A stretch of 64,000 nucleotides of DNA from Shewanella sp. MBTL60-007 (GTDB lineage: Bacteria > Pseudomonadota > Gammaproteobacteria > Enterobacterales > Shewanellaceae): the NCBI RefSeq assembly GCF_019654915.1, contig NZ_BPET01000019.1, positions 25,437-89,436 of the forward strand, given 5' to 3'. The notes beneath the pieces were generated by a model, which searched no databases, had not been told where the DNA came from, and worked only from the letters and a program-made list of their open reading frames with translations. The position numbers were made by a program, and so were the translations under genes. Below, piece after piece: positions 47,592 through 57,339 of this stretch. Each line of letters begins with the position of its first letter. Positions within the stretch are counted from its first letter, which is position 1.

Positions 47592-50075
47592 CTATTTAAG
47601 CTCTTGCTCAAATAGCTTATGAATGCGGCGGTATTCATCTAACCAGCTCGATGGCTGACGGAAGCCATGGGGCTCTACCGGATAAATAGCCGTTTCAAAC
47701 ATAGGCTTTTCAAGTTCTATCAAGCGTTGTACTAAGCGCACGCTATCTTGGAAGAACACGTTATCGTCAAGCACACCACTCATGATAAGCAGCGGCTTTT
47801 GCAGGCCTTGAGCATGCTCAATTGGCGAGCTACGCTCATAAGCAATTGGGTCGACATCTGGCGTATTTAAGATATTAGAGGTGTATGGCGCATTATAGTG
47901 AGCCCAATCCGTTACTGGGCGCAATGCCGCGCCTGCTTGGAACAGCTCTGGTTCGTTAAACAATGCCATAAAGGTAAGGAAACCACCGTAAGAGCCACCG
48001 TAGGTTCCCACTTTGCTGGCATCGACATTGACGTTGGCTGCCATCCAGTTTACGCCATCTTTGAGATCTTCAACTTCAGGTGTGCCCATTTGACGGTATA
48101 CTGCGGTACGCCAGTCACGGCCGTAGCCTTTAGATCCACGGTAATCCATATCCATCACCACATAGCCTTGCTGCGCCAGTAAGTTATGGAACATAAATTC
48201 TCTGAAGTAACCCGAGAATCCGTAATGGGCATTCTGCAGGTAGCCCGCACCATGGTTAAAGATCACTGCAGGATACTTGTCAGCGCTCTCTTTACTGTAA
48301 CCCTGAGGCAGATAAACTCGGGCGTAAACCTCACCGGCTCCATGGGTCGATGGCACAGCCACAACCTCAGGGGCCTGCCATGGGTAGTTCTTAAAGGCAT
48401 CGCTGGTGTAATTAGTCAGCTGCTTAAGCTCGCCGCCAATTGGCTGTACAAACAGCTCTGCGGGCTGAATACGCGTCGATGCATCTAGCAGCAGCGCAGT
48501 GCCATCAGGACTTAAGGTATAATCGAGCTGGCCTTGCCACTGAGTGAGCTGCTCATCTTTACCGGTTGCTATCTCAACGCGGTAGACGTTATCGATACCT
48601 GGGTGCGTCTTGTTGGCCTTGTAGTAAATAAACTGTGCTTTAGGACCTAAGGTAATATCGCTAACCACGTAATTCCCCTGAGTTAGCGCCTTAGCTTTCT
48701 CACCTTGCTGTTTCAGGTAAATATGTGAAAAACCAGTCTCTTCCGATAGGTAATATAGGCTGTCGCTATTTGGCAACCAACCATACTGGTTAAAGTTATA
48801 GTTCACCCAAGCATCATCATGTAGGCGGTGCTGAGTGGTCAAACTGCCTTTATCTAAGTTAACTGTCGCTATCCAACGATCTTTGTTATCCACGGCCTCT
48901 AGCATAACAGCGACCTTATCGCCTGAGTCTGTCCACTGAATCGCACTCTGTGACCAACCCCAGTCTTGCATTAATTGCAAGTTACGCGGAGCCTTTTCAC
49001 TCTTGTAGGTCTCGCCTTTAGCTTTAGCGTTCTCACTCTTAACTGCAGCGAGTACATCCTCATCAAAACCTGTTAGGCCCTCGATGGTGATATCTTTCTT
49101 ATTATGAGTGTCGAGATCCAGCAGCACTAAACGCTCACCCGGATTTTTATCTTCTGCAACGCGAGCGCGGGCTGGCACCGCATCGACATAACCGTCTTTA
49201 CCAAGGTAATTAGGCATGATGTCGTGATCGCTGCGCCAGCTATATTCTTTATCCTTAAGCGCAACGATCACGTAGCGGCCATCGGGAGAAAGGCTTAAAT
49301 CTGTAACGACCTCTTTATCGCCTAGATACCATGTCTTAGCGGACATAGTCGGATCGGCCTTGGCAAGCTCAGCCTTATAGTCTTGTTTAGACTTAGCATT
49401 CTCTTGCTGCATAGCCACATATTGGATAAGTCGGTGTTGCTGCTTGGCGATATAACTCGATGGCTCTTGAACCCCTTTAGGTTCTGCCGCCATCTTGATA
49501 TTGGCGATCTCTTCGACTAAACCTGAGCCTTGGTGAATTTTAAAAATGTTATCGCCTTGCCAGTAGGCGATATCACCATTATTTAGAAAGCGCACACCAT
49601 CGACTGCTGTGTTTTGGCGCGTTAACTGCTGCACTTTAGCTGTAGCAAGGTCTTTAACGAACAGGTTACCTTGGTAGATATAAGCCTTGCGCGTCTTGTC
49701 ATTGTTCAATACACCACGGCGCTGATCCGCTGTATGTAGCTGATTTAACGCTAACTCACTTGCGGCTGTACCACTAATATCTTGTTGGTAATAGGTTTTA
49801 GTCGGTGCGCCGTGGGCTTGTCTAGCAAAGTAAACAGACTGACCGTCATCACTCCAATAGGCTCCTTTAGCAAATAACCCCATCCAATCAGGATTAGCCA
49901 TAATTTGCTTTAGGGTTAAGGCTTGATCGACTTGAGGGGGAGCCGATAAGTCTACTTGAGAGATTGTTTGGTTCGTTGTTTGAGTTTGCTCTGGAGAAAC
50001 TGTGGTTACACCGCAACCCGCTAACACAGCCAGTGAAAGTGCACTAAAGCCGACATGACGAATGACGCTTTTCAT
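47592..50075 (-). CDS. S9-family (prolyl oligopeptidase/DPP-like) lipoprotein peptidase
   Basis: About 827 residues. Lipoprotein signal with lipobox LAGC at about residue 18-21; a beta-propeller domain (about 60-570) with repeated strands such as SPDGRYVIVALKD and SPDGTALLLDA; and an alpha/beta hydrolase domain with nucleophile serine near residue 695 in GTYGGSYGGF, Asp near 770 in GVLDDN, and His near 803 in EPHGF. Cleaves peptides, probably after proline or in dipeptide units, in the periplasm. ATG 50075 has AGGG at a suitable distance; ATG 50081 does not. Its upstream region is the 148-bp repeat array. Confidence 0.88.
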   Translation of the reverse strand: MKSVIRHVGFSALSLAVLAGCGVTTVSPEQTQTTNQTISQVDLSAPPQVDQALTLKQIMANPDWMGLFAKGAYWSDDGQSVYFARQAHGAPTKTYYQQDISGTAASELALNQLHTADQRRGVLNNDKTRKAYIYQGNLFVKDLATAKVQQLTRQNTAVDGVRFLNNGDIAYWQGDNIFKIHQGSGLVEEIANIKMAAEPKGVQEPSSYIAKQQHRLIQYVAMQQENAKSKQDYKAELAKADPTMSAKTWYLGDKEVVTDLSLSPDGRYVIVALKDKEYSWRSDHDIMPNYLGKDGYVDAVPARARVAEDKNPGERLVLLDLDTHNKKDITIEGLTGFDEDVLAAVKSENAKAKGETYKSEKAPRNLQLMQDWGWSQSAIQWTDSGDKVAVMLEAVDNKDRWIATVNLDKGSLTTQHRLHDDAWVNYNFNQYGWLPNSDSLYYLSEETGFSHIYLKQQGEKAKALTQGNYVVSDITLGPKAQFIYYKANKTHPGIDNVYRVEIATGKDEQLTQWQGQLDYTLSPDGTALLLDASTRIQPAELFVQPIGGELKQLTNYTSDAFKNYPWQAPEVVAVPSTHGAGEVYARVYLPQGYSKESADKYPAVIFNHGAGYLQNAHYGFSGYFREFMFHNLLAQQGYVVMDMDYRGSKGYGRDWRTAVYRQMGTPEVEDLKDGVNWMAANVNVDASKVGTYGGSYGGFLTFMALFNEPELFQAGAALRPVTDWAHYNAPYTSNILNTPDVDPIAYERSSPIEHAQGLQKPLLIMSGVLDDNVFFQDSVRLVQRLIELEKPMFETAIYPVEPHGFRQPSSWLDEYRRIHKLFEQELK

Positions 50076-50180
50076 ATCCATCCCTATTATTATTGGTATT
50101 TTTGCGGACTTTTATACCACACTTTGGCAACGGACTTATCTGAAAAAGCGGTAAAATTTGTAACAGATGGTGGCGATTTA

Positions 50181-50796
50181 GCTAATTTTGATAAAGTTTT
50201 CTAACAGCTCGTGGCCTTGTTCCGTCAATATTGATACTCGGGTTGAGTATGAAACTGCACGCCATAAATGTTGTTAACTGACATAGTCGGCCCTTCTTTT
50301 TCAGCATGCAACAGTTAGCTATTATTCAGCTGATTTTAATGAAGTTTTCCAACAGCTCGTGGCCTTATTCCGTCAATATTGATACTCGGGTTGAGTATGA
50401 AACTGCACGCCATAAATGCTGTTAACTGACATAGTCGGCCCTTCTTTTTCAGCATGCAACAGTTAGCTATTATTCATCTGATTTTAATGAAGTTTTCCAA
50501 CAGCTCGTGACCCTGTTCCGTCAATATTGATATTCGGGTTGAGTATGAAACTGCACGCCATAAATGTTGTTAACTGACATAGTCGGCCCTTCTTTTTCAG
50601 CATGCAACAGTTAGCTATTATTTAGCTGATTTTAATGAAGTTTTCCAACAGCTCGTGGCCTTGTTCCGTCAATATTGATATTCGGGTTGAGTATGAAACT
50701 GCACGCCATAAATGCTGTTAACTGACATAGTCGGCCCTTCTTTTTCAGCATGCAACAGTTAGCTATTATTTAGCTGATTTTAATGAAGTTTTCCAA
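50181..50796. repeat. Exact-period 148-bp tandem repeat carrying a broken pabA 3' end
   Basis: The marker CAGCTCGTG recurs at 50205, 50353, 50501, 50649 and, inside pabA, at 50797: every step is 148 bp. About 80 bp of each unit copies the last codons of pabA on the minus strand and about 65 bp is unique. The copies have an 8-bp longer stretch (ATACTC-GGGTT-GAGTAT in units 1 and 2) that shifts the frame after GVQFH. Units differ at only a few bases. Confidence 0.95.
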
Positions 50797-51342
50797 CAGC
50801 TCGTGGCCTTGTTCCGTCAATATTGATTCAGGGTGAAACTGCACGCCATAAATTTTCTTGGCAGGCATACTCATCGCCATGATCTCTTGGCCATGAACGG
50901 GATCGTCAAACCAAGCATCCATAACAAAACCTGTAGGAATAGCATCCACCAGCAAAGAGTGATAACGAGTAACGGTCAGCGGATTATTTAAGCCACGAAA
51001 TACCCCCCTATCTGCATGGCTGATAGCACTGGTTTTACCGTGCATAACTCGCTTGGCTCTCACCACATTGGCACCAAATACCTGCGCTATCGCCTGATGC
51101 CCAAGGCAAACCCCAAGGATCGGCAGCTTGCCAGCGAAGTGCTCAATGATCGACAGCGACAGCCCGGCCTCATTTGGCGTGCAGGGGCCTGGGGAGATCA
51201 CGAGGTGACTAGGGGCTAAGGCCTCGATCTCCTCTAAAGTGATTTCATCATTACGCTTAACCACAATCTCTTGCCCAAGCTGCTGAAAATACTGCACAAG
51301 ATTAAAAGTAAACGAGTCGTAATTGTCGATCATTAAGATCAT
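50770..51342 (-). CDS. pabA: Aminodeoxychorismate synthase glutamine amidotransferase component
   Basis: 190 residues, class I glutamine amidotransferase: start [14 protein letters not shown], oxyanion [11 protein letters not shown] near 50, nucleophile C79 in [11 protein letters not shown] and the H170/E172 pair in GVQFHPES. Supplies ammonia to PabB for 4-amino-4-deoxychorismate in folate synthesis; TrpG for anthranilate is very similar, but the position next to argD and crp favours PabA. The C-terminus is intact (ends ENFIKIS) even though its DNA has been copied into the downstream array. Confidence 0.88.
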   Translation of the reverse strand: MILMIDNYDSFTFNLVQYFQQLGQEIVVKRNDEITLEEIEALAPSHLVISPGPCTPNEAGLSLSIIEHFAGKLPILGVCLGHQAIAQVFGANVVRAKRVMHGKTSAISHADRGVFRGLNNPLTVTRYHSLLVDAIPTGFVMDAWFDDPVHGQEIMAMSMPAKKIYGVQFHPESILTEQGHELLENFIKIS

Positions 51343-51497
51343 AAAAGATCCAAGAACCTATATCGCTGTGTTTTATTGTGCTCATTTCGAAAGCTTAGCT
51401 ATGTCAGGCCTAGCTATATTCGGATTATGAAGAGAGCTCACTAAAACCAAATGTGAGTTGATTTGGGCGCTGATGCTACCACAGCCATCACCTTGGA

Positions 51498-52784
51498 TCA
51501 CCTGAGTTTCTCTTCTAGTGGCACGATTGACGTTAAACGTTGCCCAAAAGCTGCAGCGAGGGTTTCAAATCCTGGCGTCTGTGCCAGTTTTCGATAACTG
51601 GCCTGCGCTTCTGGCCACTGCAGCTCTAACCAGTAGCTTTGGCCAATTAACATCAGCGCCTGTCCCTGCAATTGGTTGCGTCGCTGACGAGCATACTTAA
51701 TCTCCGCCGCAGTGCCCACAGGCAAGACTTGCTGACCAACATTGCTCCAAGCTTTACGGGCATTGTCGCCTTGATTTAGTGCCGCAAACAGCTGGCCTTG
51801 TAGCAGATAGAAGTCATCAATCAAGCCATTACCTTTAAAGCTATCGATATTAAATCCTTCCAAAAAAGCTAACGCCTTATCATATCGTCCCGACAGCCAG
51901 ACATATTGAGCGCAGGCTAAAGCTTGTGAATCAAAGACTTTTTTATCTACGCCTTGGTGAGCTGCATCATTATCGCTTAGTAAGGTACAGCTCGCCGCGA
52001 GATTATAGGCTTTAATCTGGCCAAATAGAGCTATGCTATCTAGCGGTCTGCCCTTGCTTTCTGTTGCCCCTATCAACTGCGCCGCAATATCACTTGCCAC
52101 CGCCGCCTCAAACTTATGACCGAGTCCGAGTTCACTGCGAGTTAATACCTGCCAAGCAGTGCGGTTATCTGGGTCGAAAGCAAGCCACTGCAATGAACTA
52201 CTTTTAGCCTCTTGCCACTGTTCCAACGCCAATTGGCTGTAACTAATAAGCGGCCACCAATGGAGCTTCACATCTGAGGATAACAAGAGATCGAGCGCCG
52301 CTTGATATTGGGCCAACTGGTAATAGGCGTAGCCTTGCATATAGCGCACCTGCGCCTCGATGGACTTATCTAGCGTCGACAGTTCCAGCCTCGATAATGT
52401 CGCAATAGCTGCATCATATCGCTCAACTTGTAGCTGTGCTTGAGCCAAGTTAATGGCTATTTGACCCTGATTTGGATAAAGCTGATAGCCTCGTTCCCAG
52501 CAACTTAACGCCTTAGCTTCGGCACCTGTATCGCTAAGGGTTTTACACACATACTGAAATACGACTTGGTGTGGCGCAGCCTGCTCAAGCAGTGGCAACA
52601 TCAGCTTTAGCGCCGCACCAAAATCACTCTTTTCTAGTAGTGGACTCGCTTTATTGAGCAGGTTTGACTCGTATCGATTTAAAGCTCGCCCATGGCTATC
52701 ATTTAAATCTCGCCCATGGCTCAAAGCTGAGATAAGAGGTGAGATTAGCAAAAGCAGCACTGTCGATATTCTGAGAAAATTCAT
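51498..52784 (-). CDS. Secreted TPR protein of the TonB operon
   Basis: 428 residues: signal peptide (1-20), then helical repeats of TPR type from about 35 to 415 (for example QGQIAINLAQAQLQVERYDAAIATLSRL and the following VRYMQGYAYYQLAQYQAALDLL, in pieces). No enzyme motif. Proteins of this kind end TonB2-type gene sets in Shewanella and Vibrio relatives and are thought to help the energiser work in the periplasm. It starts 2 bases after tonB, and is the last gene of the twelve-gene operon; no clear terminator follows in the 155 bp before pabA. Confidence 0.8.
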   Translation of the reverse strand: MNFLRISTVLLLLISPLISALSHGRDLNDSHGRALNRYESNLLNKASPLLEKSDFGAALKLMLPLLEQAAPHQVVFQYVCKTLSDTGAEAKALSCWERGYQLYPNQGQIAINLAQAQLQVERYDAAIATLSRLELSTLDKSIEAQVRYMQGYAYYQLAQYQAALDLLLSSDVKLHWWPLISYSQLALEQWQEAKSSSLQWLAFDPDNRTAWQVLTRSELGLGHKFEAAVASDIAAQLIGATESKGRPLDSIALFGQIKAYNLAASCTLLSDNDAAHQGVDKKVFDSQALACAQYVWLSGRYDKALAFLEGFNIDSFKGNGLIDDFYLLQGQLFAALNQGDNARKAWSNVGQQVLPVGTAAEIKYARQRRNQLQGQALMLIGQSYWLELQWPEAQASYRKLAQTPGFETLAAAFGQRLTSIVPLEEKLR

Positions 52785-52786
52785 CG

Positions 52787-53428
52787 TTAACTCACCTTAA
52801 AGTTAATCGGTACATCAACAAACACCTTCACCGCTTCACCCGATAATACGGCAGGCTTAAAACGCCATTTTCGCGCCGCCTCTATCGCCGATTGGTCAAA
52901 CACTTGCTTAGGTTCTGCTTCTAACACCTGTGCCTGACTCACCACGCCATCGGCCTCAACGATGAGTCGTAAAAGCACTCGGCCGCCGCTCTTGAACTTA
53001 CGACCAGCCACCGGGATCTTCGGCTGAATAAAGCGCAGTAACTCCGGCGCTTTATCAACATCTCTAATACCAGCTATCACAGGTGCAACGCTAGGTAGAC
53101 TCAAACCACTAAGTGTTGGAATGGCCAGCTCAGGCACTTGCAGGGGCAGATCGGCAACCGTAGGCATGAGCGGTATGCTAGGCGATACTGGCGTTGCTAT
53201 GCTTGCGGCCACAGGCTTACTCAGCACCTCTTTAGGTGTCGGCAATTTCGGCTTTTCAGCAGGAAGCAAAGGCAGCGCTAGCTCTTTTGCTTGCTGACTT
53301 AAAAACGGCCTTGGTTGATTAGCATTAAGGCTGTTAGGCAGGTAATAACAGAGTAATATTGTCGCGGCAATTGACAGCATTAACCGCACAGAGATTACCA
53401 GCACTTGTTGAGCGCGCCTCCTATCCAT
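52787..53428 (-). CDS. tonB: TonB-family energy transducer
   Basis: 213 residues: one N-terminal membrane helix (about 8-28), a Pro/Ala/Val-rich periplasmic spacer (about 35-125), and a C-terminal TonB domain (about 130-213) with GGRVLLRLIVEADGVVS, then FDQSAIEAARKWRFKPA and a final strand. Couples the proton-motive force from ExbB-ExbD to the outer-membrane receptor. Shares one base with exbD and lies in the same operon as a receptor, so it probably serves that receptor in particular. Confidence 0.9.
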   Translation of the reverse strand: MDRRRAQQVLVISVRLMLSIAATILLCYYLPNSLNANQPRPFLSQQAKELALPLLPAEKPKLPTPKEVLSKPVAASIATPVSPSIPLMPTVADLPLQVPELAIPTLSGLSLPSVAPVIAGIRDVDKAPELLRFIQPKIPVAGRKFKSGGRVLLRLIVEADGVVSQAQVLEAEPKQVFDQSAIEAARKWRFKPAVLSGEAVKVFVDVPINFKVS

Positions 53429-53829
53429 TAGCGGATCTCTGACGCCACAGAACTAAAGCTTATGCCGGCCTGCTTGGCAATATCCAGCACCTTAATTGTC
53501 ACACCTGTTGGGCAGTGGGTATCGGCAACCACCAGCAACTTTGCCTTAGGGGTTTGACTGGCGATCTGCTGCAGCTTGCCGGGAAGGTAATAGATATCGA
53601 TCTCTTTTGACTCAAAGTACACCCGCCCTGTGGTATCGAGTGTGACCACAATTGGGCTACCGTCGACACTGGTGGCTGTACTTGCTTGAGGCCGCTTGAT
53701 CTCCACCGAGGATTGCTGGACAAAATTAGTCGACACAATAAAGAAAATCAGCAAGATGAAAACCACATCGAGCATCGGTGTCATGTTGATCTCAGGATCT
53801 TTATCCTGCCTAAAGCGATCGCTAAGCAT
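53428..53829 (-). CDS. exbD: ExbD-type biopolymer transport protein
   Basis: 133 residues with the ExbD pattern: short cytoplasmic start, PEINMTPMLDVVFILLIFF, where the Asp of MLDVVF is the proton-carrying residue in the single membrane helix, and a periplasmic domain of about 90 residues. Partner of ExbB in the inner membrane. Overlaps exbB by eight bases and touches tonB. Confidence 0.92.
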   Translation of the reverse strand: MLSDRFRQDKDPEINMTPMLDVVFILLIFFIVSTNFVQQSSVEIKRPQASTATSVDGSPIVVTLDTTGRVYFESKEIDIYYLPGKLQQIASQTPKAKLLVVADTHCPTGVTIKVLDIAKQAGISFSSVASEIR

Positions 53830-54340
53830 GCTTGTCTCCCACTAACAGATCCGTGTCGACACGGTTTAACTTTCGTTGCCAGAAGAACGCCAATACCGCC
53901 CCAGTTAACCCCACAAACAAACCGGTTTGGGTGGTGACCATCGCCATGGAGATCCCTGCTGAAATTACCGCTGGATCATGAAAACCATAGTTGGCTCCGG
54001 CGTCAAACATTGCAATCATGCCGCTGACCGTCCCGAGTAAACCTAAAAGCGGCGCAATCATGGCGAGTAACTTCACTCCTTGAAGATCCGCATATTGCTG
54101 TGCTTGTACCTGCCTTAGTGCTAACAAGCTCAAGCGCTGATTAAGCCAGTCATGTTGAGTTGTCACTATCATTAGCTGCTGGCTTAAGCCAGCCTCTTTG
54201 AATAATGCCCGGCTCACTAACCATAGCATCCATAAACAGCAGATGAATAACGGCCACATGACAATGCCACCAAGCTCAATGAAGCCTAGAATGGTATGAG
54301 CAAACTGGCGCACCGAAAACAGCATGTTATCGAGTGACAT
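53822..54340 (-). CDS. exbB: ExbB/TolQ/MotA-type proton channel protein
   Basis: About 172 residues, three membrane helices: one at about 18-40, and two in the conserved core LLAMIAPLLGLLGTVSGMI and AGISMAMVTTQTGLFVGLTGAVL (written in parts). The conserved Thr and Pro/Gly of the last two helices are present. Forms the channel with ExbD. ATG 54340 has GGGGAG six bases upstream; TTG 54358 is in frame but less likely. Overlaps the preceding gene by 14 bases. Confidence 0.9.
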   Translation of the reverse strand: MSLDNMLFSVRQFAHTILGFIELGGIVMWPLFICCLWMLWLVSRALFKEAGLSQQLMIVTTQHDWLNQRLSLLALRQVQAQQYADLQGVKLLAMIAPLLGLLGTVSGMIAMFDAGANYGFHDPAVISAGISMAMVTTQTGLFVGLTGAVLAFFWQRKLNRVDTDLLVGDKHA

Positions 54341-55733
54341 GCTCGTCTCCCCGCTCAAGATTCAGAGCCAGTAACAGCGCCGACTGCTGCTCCATATTCA
54401 AACTCAATGCTTGTGCGCGACGCTTAAGTGGGTAATGCAGTAATAGCAGAGGTAATGCCACCAGCAATCCCGCCTGAGTGGTGATTAGCGCCTTACTGAT
54501 CCCTTGAGAGAGCAATTTGGGATCGCTATTACCGAACTCGGTCAACGACTGAAAAGTCTCAATCATGCCCGACACTGTGCCGAGTAACCCCAGCATTGGT
54601 GCCATTGCTGCCAACAACGCGATAAAGCCGAGCCCGCGTTCAAACTGAGCCATCTGCTTTAACATTAATTGCTTCAGTCGCTGATCCATCGCCTCAACGC
54701 CACTTCCCGCAACGATTGCGTTAGCCAACACGCTAGCGGCAGGTACCCTTGGCATTTTTAAGAGATGCTGCTTGATCGCTTGTAGATCCGCTTTAGTCTC
54801 ATCTCGCTCACTAAGCTGTGCCAACGGCCGCCAATAAAGCAGCATCACCGCGCGCCATAGCGCTATCGCTAGGCCCAGCACCGCTAAGATAAGGATTGGC
54901 CATAACACTTCACCGCCATCTTTTATCCACTCAGATAGGCTCTGCTTATCAGCAAGACTTGGCAGCATTCGCCCTTGACTTAAATCCAATGGCAGAAGTT
55001 GAGTTTGACCTTCCAACCATGCGGTTAACTGCTCGCTGATTGTTGAATCAACTGGCGAGATTGCAACGGGAAGCTCATCTGTTAAGGCAATAAAGCTCGG
55101 CATTTCAGTCGCTGACTTTTCGATATGAGTCACTGCCATTAAGCCGCCAAATACCTTTAACGCTTGCTCGCTCACGCTGCCATTGCCAGAGCTAACGGGC
55201 GCCTTGGCACTGAGTACTTTAGCCGTCATCTGCATATCATCGACAGCGTAGCCGACAAGCTCATTAAGCTGGCACAAGCTTGGAAAGCCAGTACTCGCCT
55301 TGGCAAGCGTTAAGCTACCCTGCCGTTGAGGCGCAGCAAACTGCGTAGGACTCTGCTGCCACTGCTGCGATAGACTACTCAACGCCTTTTGATAGGCCCC
55401 CTGCACTAGCTTCATATCATCAACCGCAAGCTGATAGTCTTGGCTGAGACTTTGCTTTTGCTGAGCTAACTCTATCAGCTGCTGATTTAACAGCTCAAGC
55501 TGGGTACGTTTGTCATTTAAGCGCTTAGCCAGCTGTTGTTGATTAGTTTTAACCTCATCAATCTCTTGCTTTAAGTCACTGCTCCAACGCAAGTTCTGTT
55601 GCGCTATCTCAGATGCTCGCAGCTCAATTTGTTGCTCAAGCGCTTGATACTCAGCAGCCTCTTTTACAGTCGGCTCTTGTGTAAAAGCCAATGGCGATAC
55701 ACTTAACAATAAGACTAAGATTGCTGATCTCAT
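54327..55733 (-). CDS. TtpC-like long ExbB/MotA-family protein
   Basis: 468 residues: signal peptide (1-18), a periplasmic coiled coil rich in Gln, Leu and Lys (about 22-125), a further periplasmic region, then a C-terminal ExbB-like membrane domain with a helix near 280-300 and core helices containing LGFIALLAAMAPMLGLLGTV and ALITTQAGLLVALPLLLL. This is the TtpC type that works with TonB2 systems in Vibrio and Shewanella. Having both this and a short ExbB in one operon is typical of that class. Confidence 0.85.
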   Translation of the reverse strand: MRSAILVLLLSVSPLAFTQEPTVKEAAEYQALEQQIELRASEIAQQNLRWSSDLKQEIDEVKTNQQQLAKRLNDKRTQLELLNQQLIELAQQKQSLSQDYQLAVDDMKLVQGAYQKALSSLSQQWQQSPTQFAAPQRQGSLTLAKASTGFPSLCQLNELVGYAVDDMQMTAKVLSAKAPVSSGNGSVSEQALKVFGGLMAVTHIEKSATEMPSFIALTDELPVAISPVDSTISEQLTAWLEGQTQLLPLDLSQGRMLPSLADKQSLSEWIKDGGEVLWPILILAVLGLAIALWRAVMLLYWRPLAQLSERDETKADLQAIKQHLLKMPRVPAASVLANAIVAGSGVEAMDQRLKQLMLKQMAQFERGLGFIALLAAMAPMLGLLGTVSGMIETFQSLTEFGNSDPKLLSQGISKALITTQAGLLVALPLLLLHYPLKRRAQALSLNMEQQSALLLALNLERGDEHVTR

Positions 55734-56518
55734 TATTTTTGCGCTCCCAATGGCAGGTTAACAATCTGAGCAACCTGCTTATTCGATGTGATTGCCATGG
55801 CTAATCGAATATCGCCCTGCTCGTTAGCCGCTAAAGGCTGCCATTTTCGAGACTGGCTATCAAACCAACCAACCTTTTGCTCATCGGGCGTCATATAGAA
55901 CCAAGATAGGCGACCTAAACGCAGCAGGTTCACTTGTACAGGCTGCTCATCGATCACGATGATCTCCTGAGTTATCTGCTGACCATAACCGTAAGCGACC
56001 TCGATACTAATAACGTCGAGCAATCGTCGAAAACGTTCGGCCAATGGCAACTCACTACTATCCATCGCACTACGTAGAAACGCTAGACGTCGCTTACGCT
56101 CCTCATAATCGAAAGGCAAGTCAGCGCTGATCTGACGCTCTAGCATGGCATACCAGATCTCCAACTGCGGCTCTAGCTCCTGCTTAAGTGCGGTAATAGT
56201 CGCGATATCTTGCTGCAGAAGTTTGACCTCCGCCTGTAGTGAGGCTAGATACCTTTGCTGTTTTTGCAATTGGTATTCGGTCCAATACAACTCACCGAGA
56301 TCTTGTTGCTGCTGTGACAGGGATTGCGCTTTTTGCTGTTGCCATGCAGCAGCCTCTTCACCTAGCTGCACCGACTGCTCAACAGGCTGTTTGATCTGCT
56401 CCAGCCATTGCTCTGCTAAATGGTCCAGCGCCTTGTCGCCTCTGGCCTCTGATGCATTAACGCCCAAAGGCAGCGCACAACAAATAGCCAACAAACTGTA
56501 ATAAATACGACCTATCAT
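55733..56518 (-). CDS. DUF3450 periplasmic coiled-coil protein
   Basis: 261 residues: signal peptide (1-22), long coiled coil (about 30-130, Gln/Glu/Leu-rich), then the DUF3450 core with MLERQISADLPFDYEERKRRL-like text in pieces and WFYMTPDEQKVGWFD. Always encoded next to TtpC-like genes; its function is unknown, probably structural within the TonB2 complex. Overlaps neighbours on both sides (1 and 4 bases). Confidence 0.83.
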   Translation of the reverse strand: MIGRIYYSLLAICCALPLGVNASEARGDKALDHLAEQWLEQIKQPVEQSVQLGEEAAAWQQQKAQSLSQQQQDLGELYWTEYQLQKQQRYLASLQAEVKLLQQDIATITALKQELEPQLEIWYAMLERQISADLPFDYEERKRRLAFLRSAMDSSELPLAERFRRLLDVISIEVAYGYGQQITQEIIVIDEQPVQVNLLRLGRLSWFYMTPDEQKVGWFDSQSRKWQPLAANEQGDIRLAMAITSNKQVAQIVNLPLGAQK

Positions 56519-57339
56519 CGACGACCCCCTTTGTTAATTGAGCGGCGCCAAAACACCAGTCCTTGCAGCAATAAACTCACTAATAGCAGGCCATAACAGA
56601 CAAAAAAATAATTCACTAGCGGGTTATGTACCGCGAGCACCTTAACCTGCACCCCAAGCGCCTCTTCTTGATGTGGCACTCTAAAGTCTGTCACTGTGAT
56701 ATACAGATCCTTCCATCTAAAGGGCCGCATAAACCTCGCATCACCACTGATTTTTTGCTCACCATCTTGAACAATAAAATAGGCGGAATTTATACGAGGA
56801 TCGAACTGCTCCACACTGCGGCGAGTGATCCGTCCTGCCGGACTAAACCCTGTTTCATCTTCGGTGATAAGGCTTACATCATCGTGATAGTCGACGCTAA
56901 CTAACTTAATCTGGTAACGACCACTGTTGAAACGCTCGCCCTGATGTAGCACCGCGCTATCGTGACCGTGGATAAATACCAGATCGACACCGTGAAAGAT
57001 GAAAACCAGCAAAGTGAGGATATGTATTGGCAACATCATTATCCGCGGGCTGCGCCAACGCTTGTGACGCCATATAGGCAAAAGATCGCGCCAAGAACAT
57101 AAGGCGGTGTTTAATCCTAGCAGGAACATCAAGCCAAATAAGCCTGCTAACCAGAACCCAACCATGGGCGCAGCTGTTAACCTTTGTAGCCACTGGGACA
57201 TAGGTAAATCGTTTAATGCCCTTAACACTTGACGATAGAGCTCATACTCACTCAGACCTACGCCTATGGCGAACCATAGCGACAGGAGCATTAGCAATAC
57301 GAAGGCGAGGCGCATCGAAAATAACCAGTTCATTCTCAT
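56515..57339 (-). CDS. ResB/CcsB-like membrane protein in a TonB operon
   Basis: 274 residues, about half the length of ordinary ResB. Four membrane helices at about 10-30, 57-80, 101-120 and 243-263, with a periplasmic domain of about 120 residues between the last two, as in ResB. Segment MLPIHILTLLVFIFHG followed by GHDSAVLHQGERF aligns with the ResB third helix and the GE-containing loop after it. His106, His116 and His124/126 lie at the membrane face and could bind heme. In system II cytochrome c assembly ResB works with a CcsA/ResC protein, and a CcsA-like gene lies directly upstream. Assignment from pattern, not search. Confidence 0.65.
   Translation of the reverse strand: MRMNWLFSMRLAFVLLMLLSLWFAIGVGLSEYELYRQVLRALNDLPMSQWLQRLTAAPMVGFWLAGLFGLMFLLGLNTALCSWRDLLPIWRHKRWRSPRIMMLPIHILTLLVFIFHGVDLVFIHGHDSAVLHQGERFNSGRYQIKLVSVDYHDDVSLITEDETGFSPAGRITRRSVEQFDPRINSAYFIVQDGEQKISGDARFMRPFRWKDLYITVTDFRVPHQEEALGVQVKVLAVHNPLVNYFFVCYGLLLVSLLLQGLVFWRRSINKGGRR

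Noticed and set aside
47898..48488. Plus-strand open frames opposite the S9 peptidase gene
   Set aside because: They are antisense to a well-supported gene with full catalytic motifs and have no family features.
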